Assembly: GCA_963970005.1 (NCBI GenBank)
Contig: CAXAMN010029005.1
Coordinates: forward strand, 74,855 to 138,854
Reading direction: 5' to 3'
DNA length: 64,000 bases
Source of the DNA: Durusdinium trenchii
Lineage: Eukaryota > Sar > Dinophyceae > Suessiales > Symbiodiniaceae
Below are positions 54,134 through 64,000 of the stretch, one piece after another (position 1 is the first letter of the stretch; each line of letters opens with the position of its first letter). The notes under the pieces were generated by a model. The model saw only the letters and a list, made by a program, of their open reading frames with translations. It ran no database searches and was not told where the DNA came from. A program made the position numbers and the translations under genes.

Positions 54134-54595
54134 CTATGTCACCCAATCTCCACCCACCTCCCAGCTCCCTGCGCCGTCCTCGGGATTGGTTCCGGGGATC
54201 ACCCACAAGGTCCGACCCTCTGGAAGCTCCGCCTCCTCTGGCGCCTGAGGGCTTGAGGAAAGGCTGGAATTCGTGGAGCATGGTGGCGCTCATGCGACTC
54301 CACCAGCTTGCAGGTCTGTGAAAGCACGGGATTCCACTTTCATAGAGCAGAAGATTAGTGCGCTTGCATGCCCATCCCTGCACGAACCTCCATCCATCCC
54401 TACCACCTGTCCTCCCCCAAAAGCAAGCATCTCCCGGCCGCAGTTTCGCCTCCCAGCCTCGCCTCCGCGGGGCGTCCATTCTCGGGGCTCGCCAGCGAGC
54501 AGAGCGCACAGAGACGTTGAGCCTCCGGAGCGTCCGCGTGGCCCGTGACCAAGGCTTCACTGAAGGCATCCAGGAAGAGCCTCGTGCGAAAGGAA
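54134..54595 (-). CDS. Two 3'-terminal exons of an unrecognised protein
   Basis: The exons are 54595-54407 (acceptor CCTTCTTCAG, donor GACAG|GTGGTA) and 54263-54134 (acceptor AATTCCAG, TAG stop). The junction is phase 2 on both sides. The first reads SFRTRLFLDAFSEALVTGHA, then a Cys/Ala/Leu segment (QRLCALCSLASPENG) and a Gly-rich part. The second is acidic and Pro-rich, then PEGRTLWVIPGTNPEDG and SWEVGGDWVT. The Trp/Gly-rich end looks like a small beta domain. No family is recognised. Possible upstream exons of the same strand lie near 55470-55340 (MAEVLLRSQEQLKVLDQV) and 55862-55743 (LALCRPCDLAVRKSREL), but phases could not all be matched. Confidence 0.48.
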
Positions 54596-57500
54596 CTGAA
54601 GAAGGGGAAAGGCAAACGAAGCAAGGTTGATCGAGGAAAAAATTGTCTGTAGTTTTATGACGTGTAAGACCACGAAGCAACAATCAGTATAAGATTATAA
54701 GATCTAATCAAATCAAATCAGCCTTGCCAAAGCCTTTCAAAGGCTTTAGTGTGCAATTTGATGTTTAAACATGAGAGCTTACTGTTCGGTGCTTCTACAG
54801 GGAATGCTGCATTTGGCATATTAATCGATCTTCTTCGCTAGCCTGTAAAAGAGACTACGTGTGGACATTCTGCATGGAACACCCACGTTGGGGGGGCAAG
54901 AGCGCATTGGATCATTTCAGTCGTTGTTGCTGTTTGGTTTTGTTTGAATGTTTACTTGGCTTTTGTCTAATCTTTTTGCCCAAAACGCCAAAATCAGATG
55001 CTGCTCGGCGGACGTGTCACCAGGGTTTATCGCAGGGTTCATCCCAGAGTCCATCGACCAGTATCAACAGTGGCCATGGTATGTAACCTTGGACTCAAGG
55101 GTCTAGATAGGCCTGGCTATATAAGTTGATGTGACTGTCCAAGATTACCACGTGCCAAACACTTAGTTAGAGAAGCCGAGAAGCCAACTCCGACCCTTGA
55201 TTCTGTTTCGATCTACCCTATCCAGGTGACATATCAACAAAACAGATTGTATATTGTACATCATGTCTATCAATTTGATTTGGGACTTTCAACCCAGCTT
55301 GCCTATCACAGCCTATCAGCTGGCGGGACAGTTTTTTGACCGACTGTGTCATCCCGTCGACATGTTCGCCTCTGGTGTTCGCTTTGCACGTCCTCCACAG
55401 TGACTTGATCTAAGACCTTCAGCTGCTCCTGGGAGCGGAGAAGAACTTCTGCCATGGTCATGCCAGAGACTTGCAGAACACAATGGAAAGAAACCTGAGC
55501 AGAAACATATACAATGTTCGCTTCTTTGGCACAAACATATACAACATATCCTAGAAAAGCAGCGGATCTCTGCATTGCAGCGGCATGCATGGACACTGAA
55601 TACTATACCAACCACAATTAGTGGCATCATTCCTCCACTACCCAGCACCTCTTTGCCCAAACTCGCAAAAAACAAACAAAACACTGGGGCGTGCGCCAAC
55701 GTTCAAAGCGAACCACAAACCACTCGTCTGTCTATGACCGCTGTCGGCTCCTCCACGCTGAAGCTGTGCCTTTGCGTCAGCTCGCGGCTCTTGCGCACCG
55801 CTAGGTCGCAGGGCCTGCAGAGCGCTAGGTCGCCGGCAGAAGAGCTGGGAGGCCGAAGGAAGCGTGATCTGTGGTGATCTGGTACTACAGGATACTACAG
55901 GTGGTTCTTGGTTTGACTAGATATAGACCTGCCACCCATCTCTGAAGAACAGGCTTGGCAGTGTACTCGTGCTCACGCAGGTGAAGCTTGAGAGGCAAGT
56001 CGCGCCAGTCACAGATATTGTCACTCCATACTCGAATCGTGCAACTGTCCACCACCTTGTGCAGGATCATCTTCCAAAACAACCGAGTTTAGGGCCTCTA
56101 GGGCGGCTACTAGGGCGACCTGCTTCTTTAGGGTAATCCGATTAGGCGGCGGTCTTCCCAAAACCACATCGAGCAGTCTGACCGGTTGCGGCACTGGATC
56201 TTTGGAATCAAAGAGGCGATCAATCCAAGGCTTTGAAATGTCCTATAATTGAAATAATGTGAGTATTCACCCTTTTTGGGTCACGTTGAGACTAATTAGT
56301 GGAGTTGACCAAGAACCCAGATCAAACATGATAAAACATCCTTCCAGCTCCCACCTCATCTTCAGTGCAGAGTTGCGCAACATCCGCTGTGTCCGGTCTA
56401 GGACCAAATTGAAGGTAGCCGGAGACACTGCCTGAGACATGCAAAGGAAGGTGTCCAAGACAGCCTAACTTCGTTGAAGTCGAACAAACCAAGCAAACCC
56501 CTTTTGAAGGATGTCTTATTTGAACGGGTCTTTGGGTCTTCTTCAACTACAATGCCAGCGGAGCTCCTTCCGAATCAGAGGACCGTTAACCGTGAACGGG
56601 TCGGTCGGCAGCTGGACAGAGCTGGACCTGAGACCGGTTTGGGCATGCGGCATGTCGGATGTCTTCTTTTATTACGGAACATTGCGACATGAACTGCGTA
56701 AGTCGCTGCATGTCTGGTGGTACGTACAAGCACAAAGAAAAACAATTCAACTGAGGGCAAGCAATTTCCTAAGGCATACAAGGACTCTCTCCCCTTCTGA
56801 GCGAATCCACTACACCCGACTAAGCCGTGCATCTAGTCTAACCCCTACCAGGTCAGTCTATCGGCATTGTATGGAAACCATTGGAAACCACCATAAGGGT
56901 AATCAATAATCACCATGAGGGCAACAAATGGAGCCAACCACAATCTAGGGTAGTATCCTTTTCCAATGAGGGCAGCCACACCCCATCCATATTCCCTAAA
57001 CGTCCCAGTTGTCCTTCGGCAAAACCTGCCTCCTTCATCTTGGCTACCACTGCCTGACGAAGGTCATGGGGATTCTTTTTCAAGTCAAGAACTGCACCTG
57101 ATGCTGAAATTCCAAGACATGTTTTACTTACACGTGGCCCACCATAGATACCTGCGATAACCTGCAGGCCGTGCCCACAACAATGCACCGGCAGCAACAA
57201 CTGACCTAGCTCATCTATAGGACTTAAATCAATTTGAATAGCTTTGAGTACTTAAGTAGCCAGTATAGCCATTCATGTAGGTTTGCTTGTGGAGCTGCGT
57301 TTTTGCATGTCGATGGCAAGCTAACCTTCTGTCTGGCCTCGAGCAGCACTGGCAGCTTGTCACTGAAGCCCGCGACCAGCAAGGTGATGCCTGGGTCCAA
57401 GATATGGAGGTAGCTCTGTGCCAAACATGGAACCGTGACCAGGAAAGATGTGATGTGAAAACAACAAACATGGTATGAACGTGTTGGATCGGTTTTCTTT

Positions 57501-58885
57501 GGAGGGTGACTGGACCTCCAACAGCAGTTTGTTCATCAAAACTCTCCCGAGTTAGGTGAGCAGCTGAGCTACTTGGCACTGGAAAATAGCCTTCATCGAA
57601 CACTTCAACGATAGCCGCTAGCCGCTAGCCACTCCGCTAGCCGCCCAGCGGTCGGGTAGGGTGCCCTCGCCCGCCTGTACCGGAAGCATCCAAGCTGTAT
57701 GAAAGACCCGCCTGAGCAGCCGCTCTAACTCCGATAGGCACCAGGTCTGGCCAAAGGTCTAGGAAGTGAGAGGCGAGACAAGCAATGTGGCTGAGATACA
57801 ACGCCAAGTTCGCTTTCTTTTGTTCAACGAATGTGCGGTCGAGATGGCATCACTGAAGAAGAAAGAAGGGGGGAATACAATTTTGAATCGACTGGATGTG
57901 CATTTAGAGTAGATGGATACATATATACATCGTTGGTAGAGAAGTTGAAATGCACATATAGATACTTTTTGTTTGGAGGTTGTCTCCTGATGTTTACTTT
58001 CAGGATGTTATCAGAACTCTTTCTCAGGTGTGTCAAATGTTGGGGCCCACAAACAAGTCTCTTGTGCAACAAACATCAATCATATGTTTTGCAAATGCTT
58101 TGTTGTTCAAAGCAAACTGGAGTGACATGCTGCCTGACTCGCATCATAGGAGAACTCATTCAGCTCCTGCCACGCGGGCAGGCACACTATCAGCAAGTTG
58201 ATTATTCACAGTCTTGCCAGAACATAAATTGAAGCAATGGTACTGTAAATATCAAGCAACTAAAGCAACGCAACTTGCTCATAGCATCCCTTCTTCTTTG
58301 CCAGGTCCTTCAGTCCAGCAACAAGAGATTCGCTCTACAGTATACAGTATCTTTGCTCCAAAGAACTCAACGTTCTAAGGAACTTGACTGCATTCAACTC
58401 CCGCCGAACAAAGCTGATCCATTCGCCAGTCCAATATAAAACCAAATTGCATGTCAAGCCAGGTCTCCATGGCACGAATCACCCAGGGATGCCCCATCGG
58501 ACCCGGCCACCGCCCGTGGGTCACCCGGGTGCCTCTTCAATGCAAGCGCACCAAATCTGGGTGGCAGGCTGCGGGAGATCAACCGATATCAGTTTGCTCA
58601 TCCATCGAATGACAGGTATCCTTTTGTAAGAATTGCTGGGTGAAACCTAGATCATTGCTATTGGGTGTTCTTCTCATGTTTTCCTAATTCGGTGCATTGA
58701 TTCATGTCAGGGATTCGTGCAATTATCTGCAACTGGAAGAGCACCTCAAGTGACTCTTGCTCCCTTTACACACACACCACAAATAGAAATTGTGATAGAC
58801 TGACTGACTAACTACTTGTTCAGTTATTTCCTGAATATTGCTCCACCTCACAAACACACATGTCGACCCTCCCACCTACGCCCAG
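54596..58885. other. Unresolved exons on both strands
   Basis: Exon-like pieces: minus strand 55862-55743 and 55470-55340; plus strand 54991-55079 (SPGFIAGFIPESIDQYQQWP before CCATG|GTATGT). A plus-strand piece near 57996-58140, after TTTACTTTCAG, contains ICFANALLFKANW, a weak match to the serpin NAxxFKxxW signature. A GCTAGCC-rich repeat stands at 57612-57645. None was joined into a gene. Confidence 0.35.
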
Positions 58886-59051
58886 GAAAACGGACCCTTC
58901 GCAGTTCGGAGCACTTTGGGACGCTTCCGAAACTGAATTGAATGGCTGCGACCAGCTCCGCCGTTGCGCAACGCCCGACCTTCGTCAAGAGATAGCGCAA
59001 CGCCTGAGATCAAGTGCAGGAGTGGCGGGGACCGTAGATGCTGAAGTCTAA
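58886..59051 (+). CDS. Terminal exon of an unrecognised protein
   Basis: The exon follows acceptor CTACGCCCAG in phase 2 and reads 54 codons to TAA. Product words are KTDPSQFGALWDASETEL, CDQLRRCATPDLRQEIAQRL and a short acidic end. It looks helical and charged. An ATG at 58860 is in the same frame, so a tiny 63-residue gene is also possible. The next plus-strand frame, 59240-59518, is open and protein-like (GGSWALKVEGHKGLRAAELL), but its splice limits are unclear. Confidence 0.42.
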
Positions 59052-59871
59052 GCAACAAACACAACTGCAATACAATGCAACAAAGTGAATTCATGAATGC
59101 AACTGACATAAAGAGAGATAGGGATAAAATGAAAGGGAAACCAATTCCAAACATCTGTAGGTCAGCCATCAGCACCGTTGTAATTAGGCCCTCTGAGCAC
59201 AATGAAGCCCTGCTGCCACACGCAAACAAAACCCCCTCAAGTATGTTCTGGCCGCCGGGACACATCTTCGGAGGATCTTGGGCATTGAAAGTTGAAGGCC
59301 ACAAAGGTCTGCGCGCGGCGGAGCTGTTGGTACGAGCGGATGACTTGTGGACATGCTTAACCATCGAGAACATTGGTGACCGATTCTTTCAGCACTTAGA
59401 TTGGCTCAAACAAACAGCTGTTGAAGAGTTCTGCGAACAAAACCACCAAACATCCCCCAGGAACGAAAGAAACGCTGTCTCTTCAGTTTCTTCCTTCAAC
59501 AAAAGGCTCACCTGCTGAAGGATTTGTCCTTGCAAAATAGGCCCTCTTGTAGTCTAAGATGCAGGGTTGTATTCTGTCAGCATCCAGCAGACATGCTCTT
59601 CTTGGTCTTGGCTCTGATGGTTTGTCAGATACGTTCAGTGGGAGCTTTGCCTTCGTTATGCAAGAGGCAAGAGTGTGCACAAGCCGATTAAGCCCCAGAT
59701 CTGAAGTAAGTTGGATATCAAACATGTTCTGGCCCGCCTTCCCCATATTTCAATCTATGACATGTGTATGACTCAAACATCTGTTGTCCCAAAACCTATG
59801 ATCAACATCGAAGAACCCCACACCGAAACCTGTCGAGCTACCCGCCATCCCCTCCCCGGAACGGAACTCAC
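59052..59871. other. Open plus-strand stretch without clear limits
   Basis: The plus frame at about 59240-59518 has protein-like composition (LLVRADDLWTCLTIENIGD and onward) and ends in TGA, but the minus strand is also partly open (VIRSYQQLRRAQTFVAFNFQ). I do not choose between them. Confidence 0.3.
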
Positions 59872-60001
59872 GCTCCTTCGGCTGCAGAAAGCGGTCATCC
59901 TTCCGGTGGAAAATCTGCCACACCGGCATCTGCTTGGCACAGGGCCGCAGCCGCTGCGGAGTCAGAGGCGCGTCTGCGGGGGTCCGCGTCACAGAGAGGT
60001 C
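59872..60001 (-). CDS. Internal exon of an unrecognised minus-strand gene
   Basis: The exon follows acceptor CTTCTCGCCAG in phase 0 and ends at GGAGC|GTGAGT in phase 1, giving 43 codons. The product reads DLSVTRTPADAPLTPQRLR, then PCAKQMPVWQIFHRKDDRFL. Both splice signals are strong, and the segment is much richer in GC than its flanks. No partner exon was joined. The next minus-strand exon candidate upstream is 62380-62274, which ends in phase 1 and so cannot be joined directly. Confidence 0.48.
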
Positions 60002-60568
60002 CTGGCGAGAAGGCACGAGAGGACCAGTGGGTGCTTACCCGGGCACCGGGAAGTATGAACCGGCCCAGAGACTCTTACAGATGCCTTGAGAAGACATGGC
60101 AACCACATGTTCAAAGAAATGCCTGTGCGAGGGTTCCGTTTGCGCAATTGGGAGCAGGAGCAGGTGCATGATGATGACAACTTGGAAGTATGTATATAAA
60201 TACATACATTTGGGGGTGCATTCCTGCCAAGCTCCCCCGTGTGACCTTGCGCTACTCAGGTTTTTGCCTACACCCAAGCTCCATCTTATGACAGTTGCTG
60301 AACAAGGACATGAGGTGCTCCAGCTCTTTGTCTTGCATCATGTTTTCCGTCTGACTGTAATGCTTCGCGTCGAACCTACCCAGAGGCTGTTCTAAGTGAA
60401 CAACAAACAGTTTACCAACATCTCCGAGAAAGAATCCACCCCTGAAAAGTTCAAATTCTGCACGTGACGCATCGTCACTGCGTCACGCATCATTTAAAAC
60501 AGAACGCACGATGTCTGACATGTTCTATTTACCGTTCGAACGTTCTATGTTTTGTTTTTTTCCCCTAG

Positions 60569-60779
60569 GTTTGCAGGACACCTTGAACAGCCCAGCATGT
60601 GCATTAACCGAAGCCCAGCATGGCAGGAGCCCTCGCCACCGCCCGGCGACGCGGCGCTGGGCGAGAAGTTCACTCGCACCGGCCACACGGGCTGCGCTCA
60701 CTCACCGAGCTCGCCGCGCGCGGTTCACAAGGACGATGGAAGTCTCCCAACACAACCCATTCGAATTGAAATACCCTGA
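60569..60779 (+). CDS. Exon of an unrecognised Pro/Ser-rich plus-strand protein
   Basis: The exon follows a pyrimidine-rich acceptor (TTTTTTTCCCCTAG) in phase 2. It is open for 69 codons to TGA at 60777-60779; an alternative donor GCG|GTTCAC stands at 60723. The product reads FAGHLEQPSMCINRSPAW, a PSPPPGDAALGEKF segment, then THTG/HSPSSP-type words. It is probably disordered. No family is recognised. Confidence 0.42.
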
Positions 60780-62273
60780 ATCAACTAGGAATTTCTTGTT
60801 GCAATGGAATGATGTACGAATAAAAATCCATGCAGTAACATGACTGAGATTAGCTGAGTAACCTTTGTTTCAAGTGCCAAAAGGAAACTTCCAAGAGAAT
60901 GGACTGGGGTAGCTTGTCTTCAACATTTGTTGAAACCCCTGTGATGGTGCGAATGAACCGGCCAAACTGCAGGATTCGTAGGATGAACATGTTTTCTCGT
61001 GAACATGTGAACATGGATGCACACCAAAGAGCTTGCAAATAATGCAGTGTTTCTTGAAACAAGGCAACCACATAACCACTTTCACAGGGATTTGTACGGC
61101 ACACCCATCCCTTCTTGGCACAGTTCATCAACCACCTCCCCCCTCCTCTAAGAGTCCAAACGCTCACTGTGGGTCCAAAGATATTGCGGTCTCCTATCTG
61201 TATCAAAGCAAGTGATCCAACAGATTGAATGTAATTAGGATTATAAATTAGGTATGCATGGTTTGGTGATGTTTGGTGTTGGTTTTCTAGTTGATGTTCA
61301 GAGTGAGATCCGATTTCACCGTTTTGCACTTCTAGCTCTCAAGCTCTCGACCTCTTTGGACCGACTCGAACCCACCGGCCAAGTCCGAACCACGTCGTGG
61401 ACCCACGCTGGCCGCTACATCACCACACAAGCACTGCTCGTGTTGCTTTTGGAGTGGCGCTTCCCGCCAGCTCCAGGGTTCTCCTGGGAGAAACGAAGGG
61501 CCTTCTCTGGGAGGCTGGGGGGGATCCAACAGAAAAACATGAAGCACCCGCCCCAGTCAAACGCACGCTACTGATTGGGCTGAAGGAGTGTTGTCAAAGG
61601 AAGAGACTTGTGCACTTGAAGTGCTTGGAAGTGAGGAACACTGCTTGTTTTGAACAATTCCAGCTTTCTTCTTAGAGGTGAACCAAGGTGAACCTGTCTT
61701 TATCCAACAAATGGCCAAAAGAAACCAGTCGACTCAGTCCCACAGCACCGAGTGCGGTGCTCATTCCGATGATCGCAGTTGAGGGGCTGCTCCATGCTGG
61801 TTCAACATGAGGCTGAAATCCGTTGACCAGCTCAAAATTGGACAGGTGTGCAAGGGAAGAACTAGCATTTAAGTATGCCTTGAAATGCAACACATGAGAC
61901 ATTAACACTTAATTAACACTCAACTACTCACTTAACTTGCAAGATCAAGAGCTTGGATTCGGTAGTTGTAACAAAGCTTCGTGTTGCCAGTGCAGTGTGC
62001 GTCTGAAAACGGACACTGGTCACCCGTGGACAAATTCAGAATTTGGCAAGCGAACTGCCCTCCATGACCATTGGCTACTAAGACCATAGGATTCTAGGGG
62101 CGGTTGACTGGTGAATTATTGACCAGCCTCATATGATAAGCATTGATAAGCTATAAGCTATAGGCTAGTTGGATGGTATACAGGTTTGGGCCATAGGTAT
62201 TTGGGCGATGAGTGACCGACTCTGCTTTCCTTCATCCAAGAATCTCGAGTCTTTGGTCCCGCGCTATGGCTAC

Positions 62274-62380
62274 GCTGCGGCTCAGAGCCCTGTCCAGCGG
62301 CCGCCTTCTGCCGTGCTCGTGCAGCGGCGGCGCTCAGCGCGCGGCGTTGGGCTTCTTCTTTGACGTGCTTGGAGTACTTC
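62274..62380 (-). CDS. Internal exon, Lys/Ala/Arg-rich helix, unknown protein
   Basis: The exon follows acceptor GGATCTTAG in phase 2 and ends at CCGCAGC|GTAGCC in phase 1, giving 35 codons: KYSKHVKEEAQRRALSAAAA, then RARQKAAAGQGSEPQ. Composition indicates a long basic helix or coiled coil. GC content is far above the flanks. No partner exon was joined. Confidence 0.45.
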
Positions 62381-62774
62381 CTAAGATCCAATCAGAACCC
62401 GATGGATGTGACATCCCTGGATCCCACCTGAACTTGGCCTGAACTTGGTCATGTTAAAGTCAAGGGCCACTCCACTTGCGGAGTTCGTCCACTCCCCCAC
62501 CCCCTTCCTCACCCCCTTGGCATGACTGGGACGGCGAAGATGACATGGATCACTTCCGCTGATGTCTTCACTTCCTCCGTCCCCTCCCATCACCCAAACA
62601 CCAAGGAGCCCTTTCTTCGCTGCTCAGCAGGGCATGACGAAGGAAGGCACCTCCAATTCCCCAACGTTCTGCGTTCCTTCCGTTCTGTGGGCTTGAGCCG
62701 AGCCTTGACGGTCAAAGAGCGGAGGAGAGATGCTCAGAGTCAGGAGATGCAAAAGACATACAATTTTGTCGCTG

Positions 62775-62848
62775 TAGGTTGGAGTCCATCGCTACTAGGG
62801 TGGAGTCCATCGCTCTTAGGTTGGAGGCCATGGCTATTAGGTTAGAGG
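62775..62848. repeat. Three and a half copies of the 21-bp dispersed minisatellite
   Basis: Copies at 62775-62795, 62796-62816 and 62817-62837 and a partial copy at 62838-62848, all of the TAGGTTGGAGGCCATCGCTAG type. Same orientation as 9172. Confidence 0.85.
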
Positions 62849-63380
62849 AGAGAGCTGGGAGATGCGGAAGACGTACCAGTTTGTCAAGCGCAGCACTCTG
62901 TGTGCTCCTCTCTTTGCGTACTGGTGTGATATATGTTATTTTACGAATTCAACAAATCAACACGAGAATCCAGTACTGAGATGGACAGGAATTTGAAAGG
63001 ACACTTGCTACAAGTTGCCCAAAACTTCGAGTCCGTTCTTTGTGCACAAACACTTCGCACAATGGCTCCTCCGGCACGAACACGTTGGGCCCGGGCATGC
63101 GGATCCCAAACTCCTGCGACCGTCCGAGACACGGTCGACAATGATCAAGGTCTCATGCATTAAAAAAAAAGGCAAGGTGTCCAAAAACAGCTTTGCCAGC
63201 TTCGAAGAGAGAGAGGGAGAGAGATGACACTCAGCATTGCATTCTAAGAAGCTCTTTCTTTCCCCCCAAAGCCTAGGCCCTAGGATGCAGGGAGCCCTCT
63301 AAATACCAAACCTGCCAGATCTTTTCTTCCCATCATAACGCTATCAGCGAACGCTATCTGCGTTGGAGGGTCTTCCCCCT

Positions 63381-63880
63381 TCATTTGGGTGGGTCCTCGC
63401 TGGTCTCCTCAGCTTCCTCACTGGATTCACCACAAGCCCGAAACGAGAAGGTGGTCCAGAAGACCGCCCCGGCGAGCAAAGCACTTGCAGCTTGAAACCA
63501 CGTAAGCCCACGTTGACCGTCATGGATGATGCCTTGTGTTGCTAGAGCCGAATAGATCGAGGGCGGTCCTGCTTGTGCGAAGACTTCGAAGGAAGCAGCA
63601 GTGCCCGCAATATCCTCGAGAGTTTCCATGAATAGAACCCCAAGCGGCAAATAGCAAGCCAAAGTGAAGCCCATCAAGAAGGAGCTTCCCAAATAGGACC
63701 ACAAGTAGTGGGAGAAGAACACCGCTGCAATGACAAAGGACGAGCCCGATCCTAAACTGAAGGCCATCATCCATTGCTTCGCCGTGGACAAAACATCTGT
63801 GTCGGCATTCGTCACCAGAATCATTCCCGCAGCAGCGATCGAGGCGAAGGCTCCCATGAGCCAAGAAGTCATCACCGTAC
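63381..63880 (-). CDS. Last exon of a multi-pass membrane transporter, probably MFS type
   Basis: The exon begins after acceptor CGTTGCTCCAG at 63880 (phase 1) and runs 165 codons to TGA at 63381. Four hydrophobic segments are visible: GAFASIAAAGMILVTN, MMAFSLGSGSSFVIAAVFF, SFLMGFTLACYLPLGVLF and FQAASALLAGAVFWTTF. The tail is acidic (GESSEEAEETSED). The word METLEDIAGTAASFEVFAQ after the third segment resembles the conserved 'AGTAS' region in the C-terminal half of Bcr/CflA-like major facilitator proteins. Only about the last third of such a protein is present; earlier exons lie beyond the window. The substrate cannot be told. Membrane location is firm, the family is likely but not proven. 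Confidence 0.6.
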
Positions 63881-64000
63881 CTGGAGCAACGAAGGACCGA
63901 TGTGGTCAACCTGGGGTAACACACTCCATAGGAAATAATCATTCATGAAAGCGGATGGCCATGGCCTCTTTGGATGGGTGACCACTTCTGGCAGATCTTC

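Larger units (their letters stand above)
60780..63380. other. Mixed spacer and introns
   Basis: Besides the exon 62274-62380 and the 21-bp array at 62775, the stretch 61330-61550 is GC-rich with open frames on both strands that I cannot separate. A plus frame at 63015-63150 (KHFAQWLLRHEHVGPGHAD) is a weak exon candidate. A GA-rich simple tract lies at 63203-63223. Confidence 0.35.

Noticed and set aside
54087-54683. 198-codon minus-strand frame
   Set aside because: It passes through the intron between the two phase-matched exons in another frame. The spliced reading has better composition and signals.
63957-64000. TTGGATGGGTGACCAC, similar to the 3' part of eukaryotic 5S rRNA
   Set aside because: The rest of a 5S gene (box A and intermediate element) is absent upstream and the window ends; too short to call.
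1-64000. CRISPR array, operon or bacterial gene organisation
   Set aside because: No regularly spaced repeats with unique spacers and no closely packed intact ORFs; introns and retroelement point to a eukaryotic nucleus.

Overview
The window looks like nuclear DNA of a dinoflagellate, most probably a Symbiodiniaceae alga. Reasons: coding sequence falls in short pieces bounded by AG acceptors and mostly GT donors, introns are long, base composition is mixed, trinucleotide arrays are frequent, TTTAGGG-like telomeric words occur inside the sequence, and the centre is filled by a very large retroelement. No bacterial or viral organisation is seen, and I found no rRNA, tRNA or CRISPR array. The genus is inference.

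The dominant feature is one non-LTR (LINE-like) retrotransposon on the minus strand, 25437-41327, about 15.9 kb. Its borders can be read directly. A perfect 13-bp direct repeat lies on both sides (25424-25436 and 41328-41340), and a run of nine A closes the 3' end, the usual outcome of target-primed reverse transcription. In transcription order it has a 348-nt leader without any ATG, a coiled-coil ORF1, a candidate -1 frameshift heptamer, a giant ORF2, and a frameshifted ORF3. ORF2 would be about 4,086 codons before interruption. It encodes membrane segments, then about eight copies of an unfamiliar ~225-residue module joined by acidic linkers with an L/F-M/L/F-Q motif, then RNase H, an endonuclease (EEP fold) and reverse transcriptase. 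ORF3 carries two zinc fingers and a PPC-containing domain. A 646-bp TA-flanked inverted-repeat element (37381-38026) has since inserted into ORF2 and put stop codons in frame, so this copy is probably dead.

The left flank (1-25.4 kb) holds intron-rich host genes. Joining exons by phase gives several partial gene models on the minus strand between 9.9 and 16.1 kb (terminal exons at 9902, 12832, 14271 and 15133), consistent with a one-directional cluster. Plus-strand terminal exons sit at 1-2.4, 16.8, 17.7 and 18.6 kb. The right flank (41.3-64 kb) holds scattered exons on both strands, a 243-base assembly gap inside a second inverted-repeat element, and at the edge the last exon of a multi-pass membrane transporter (63381-63880). 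Most host exons cannot be assigned a function from sequence alone. Their confidence rests on open frame plus matching splice phases, and many further exons are surely missed.
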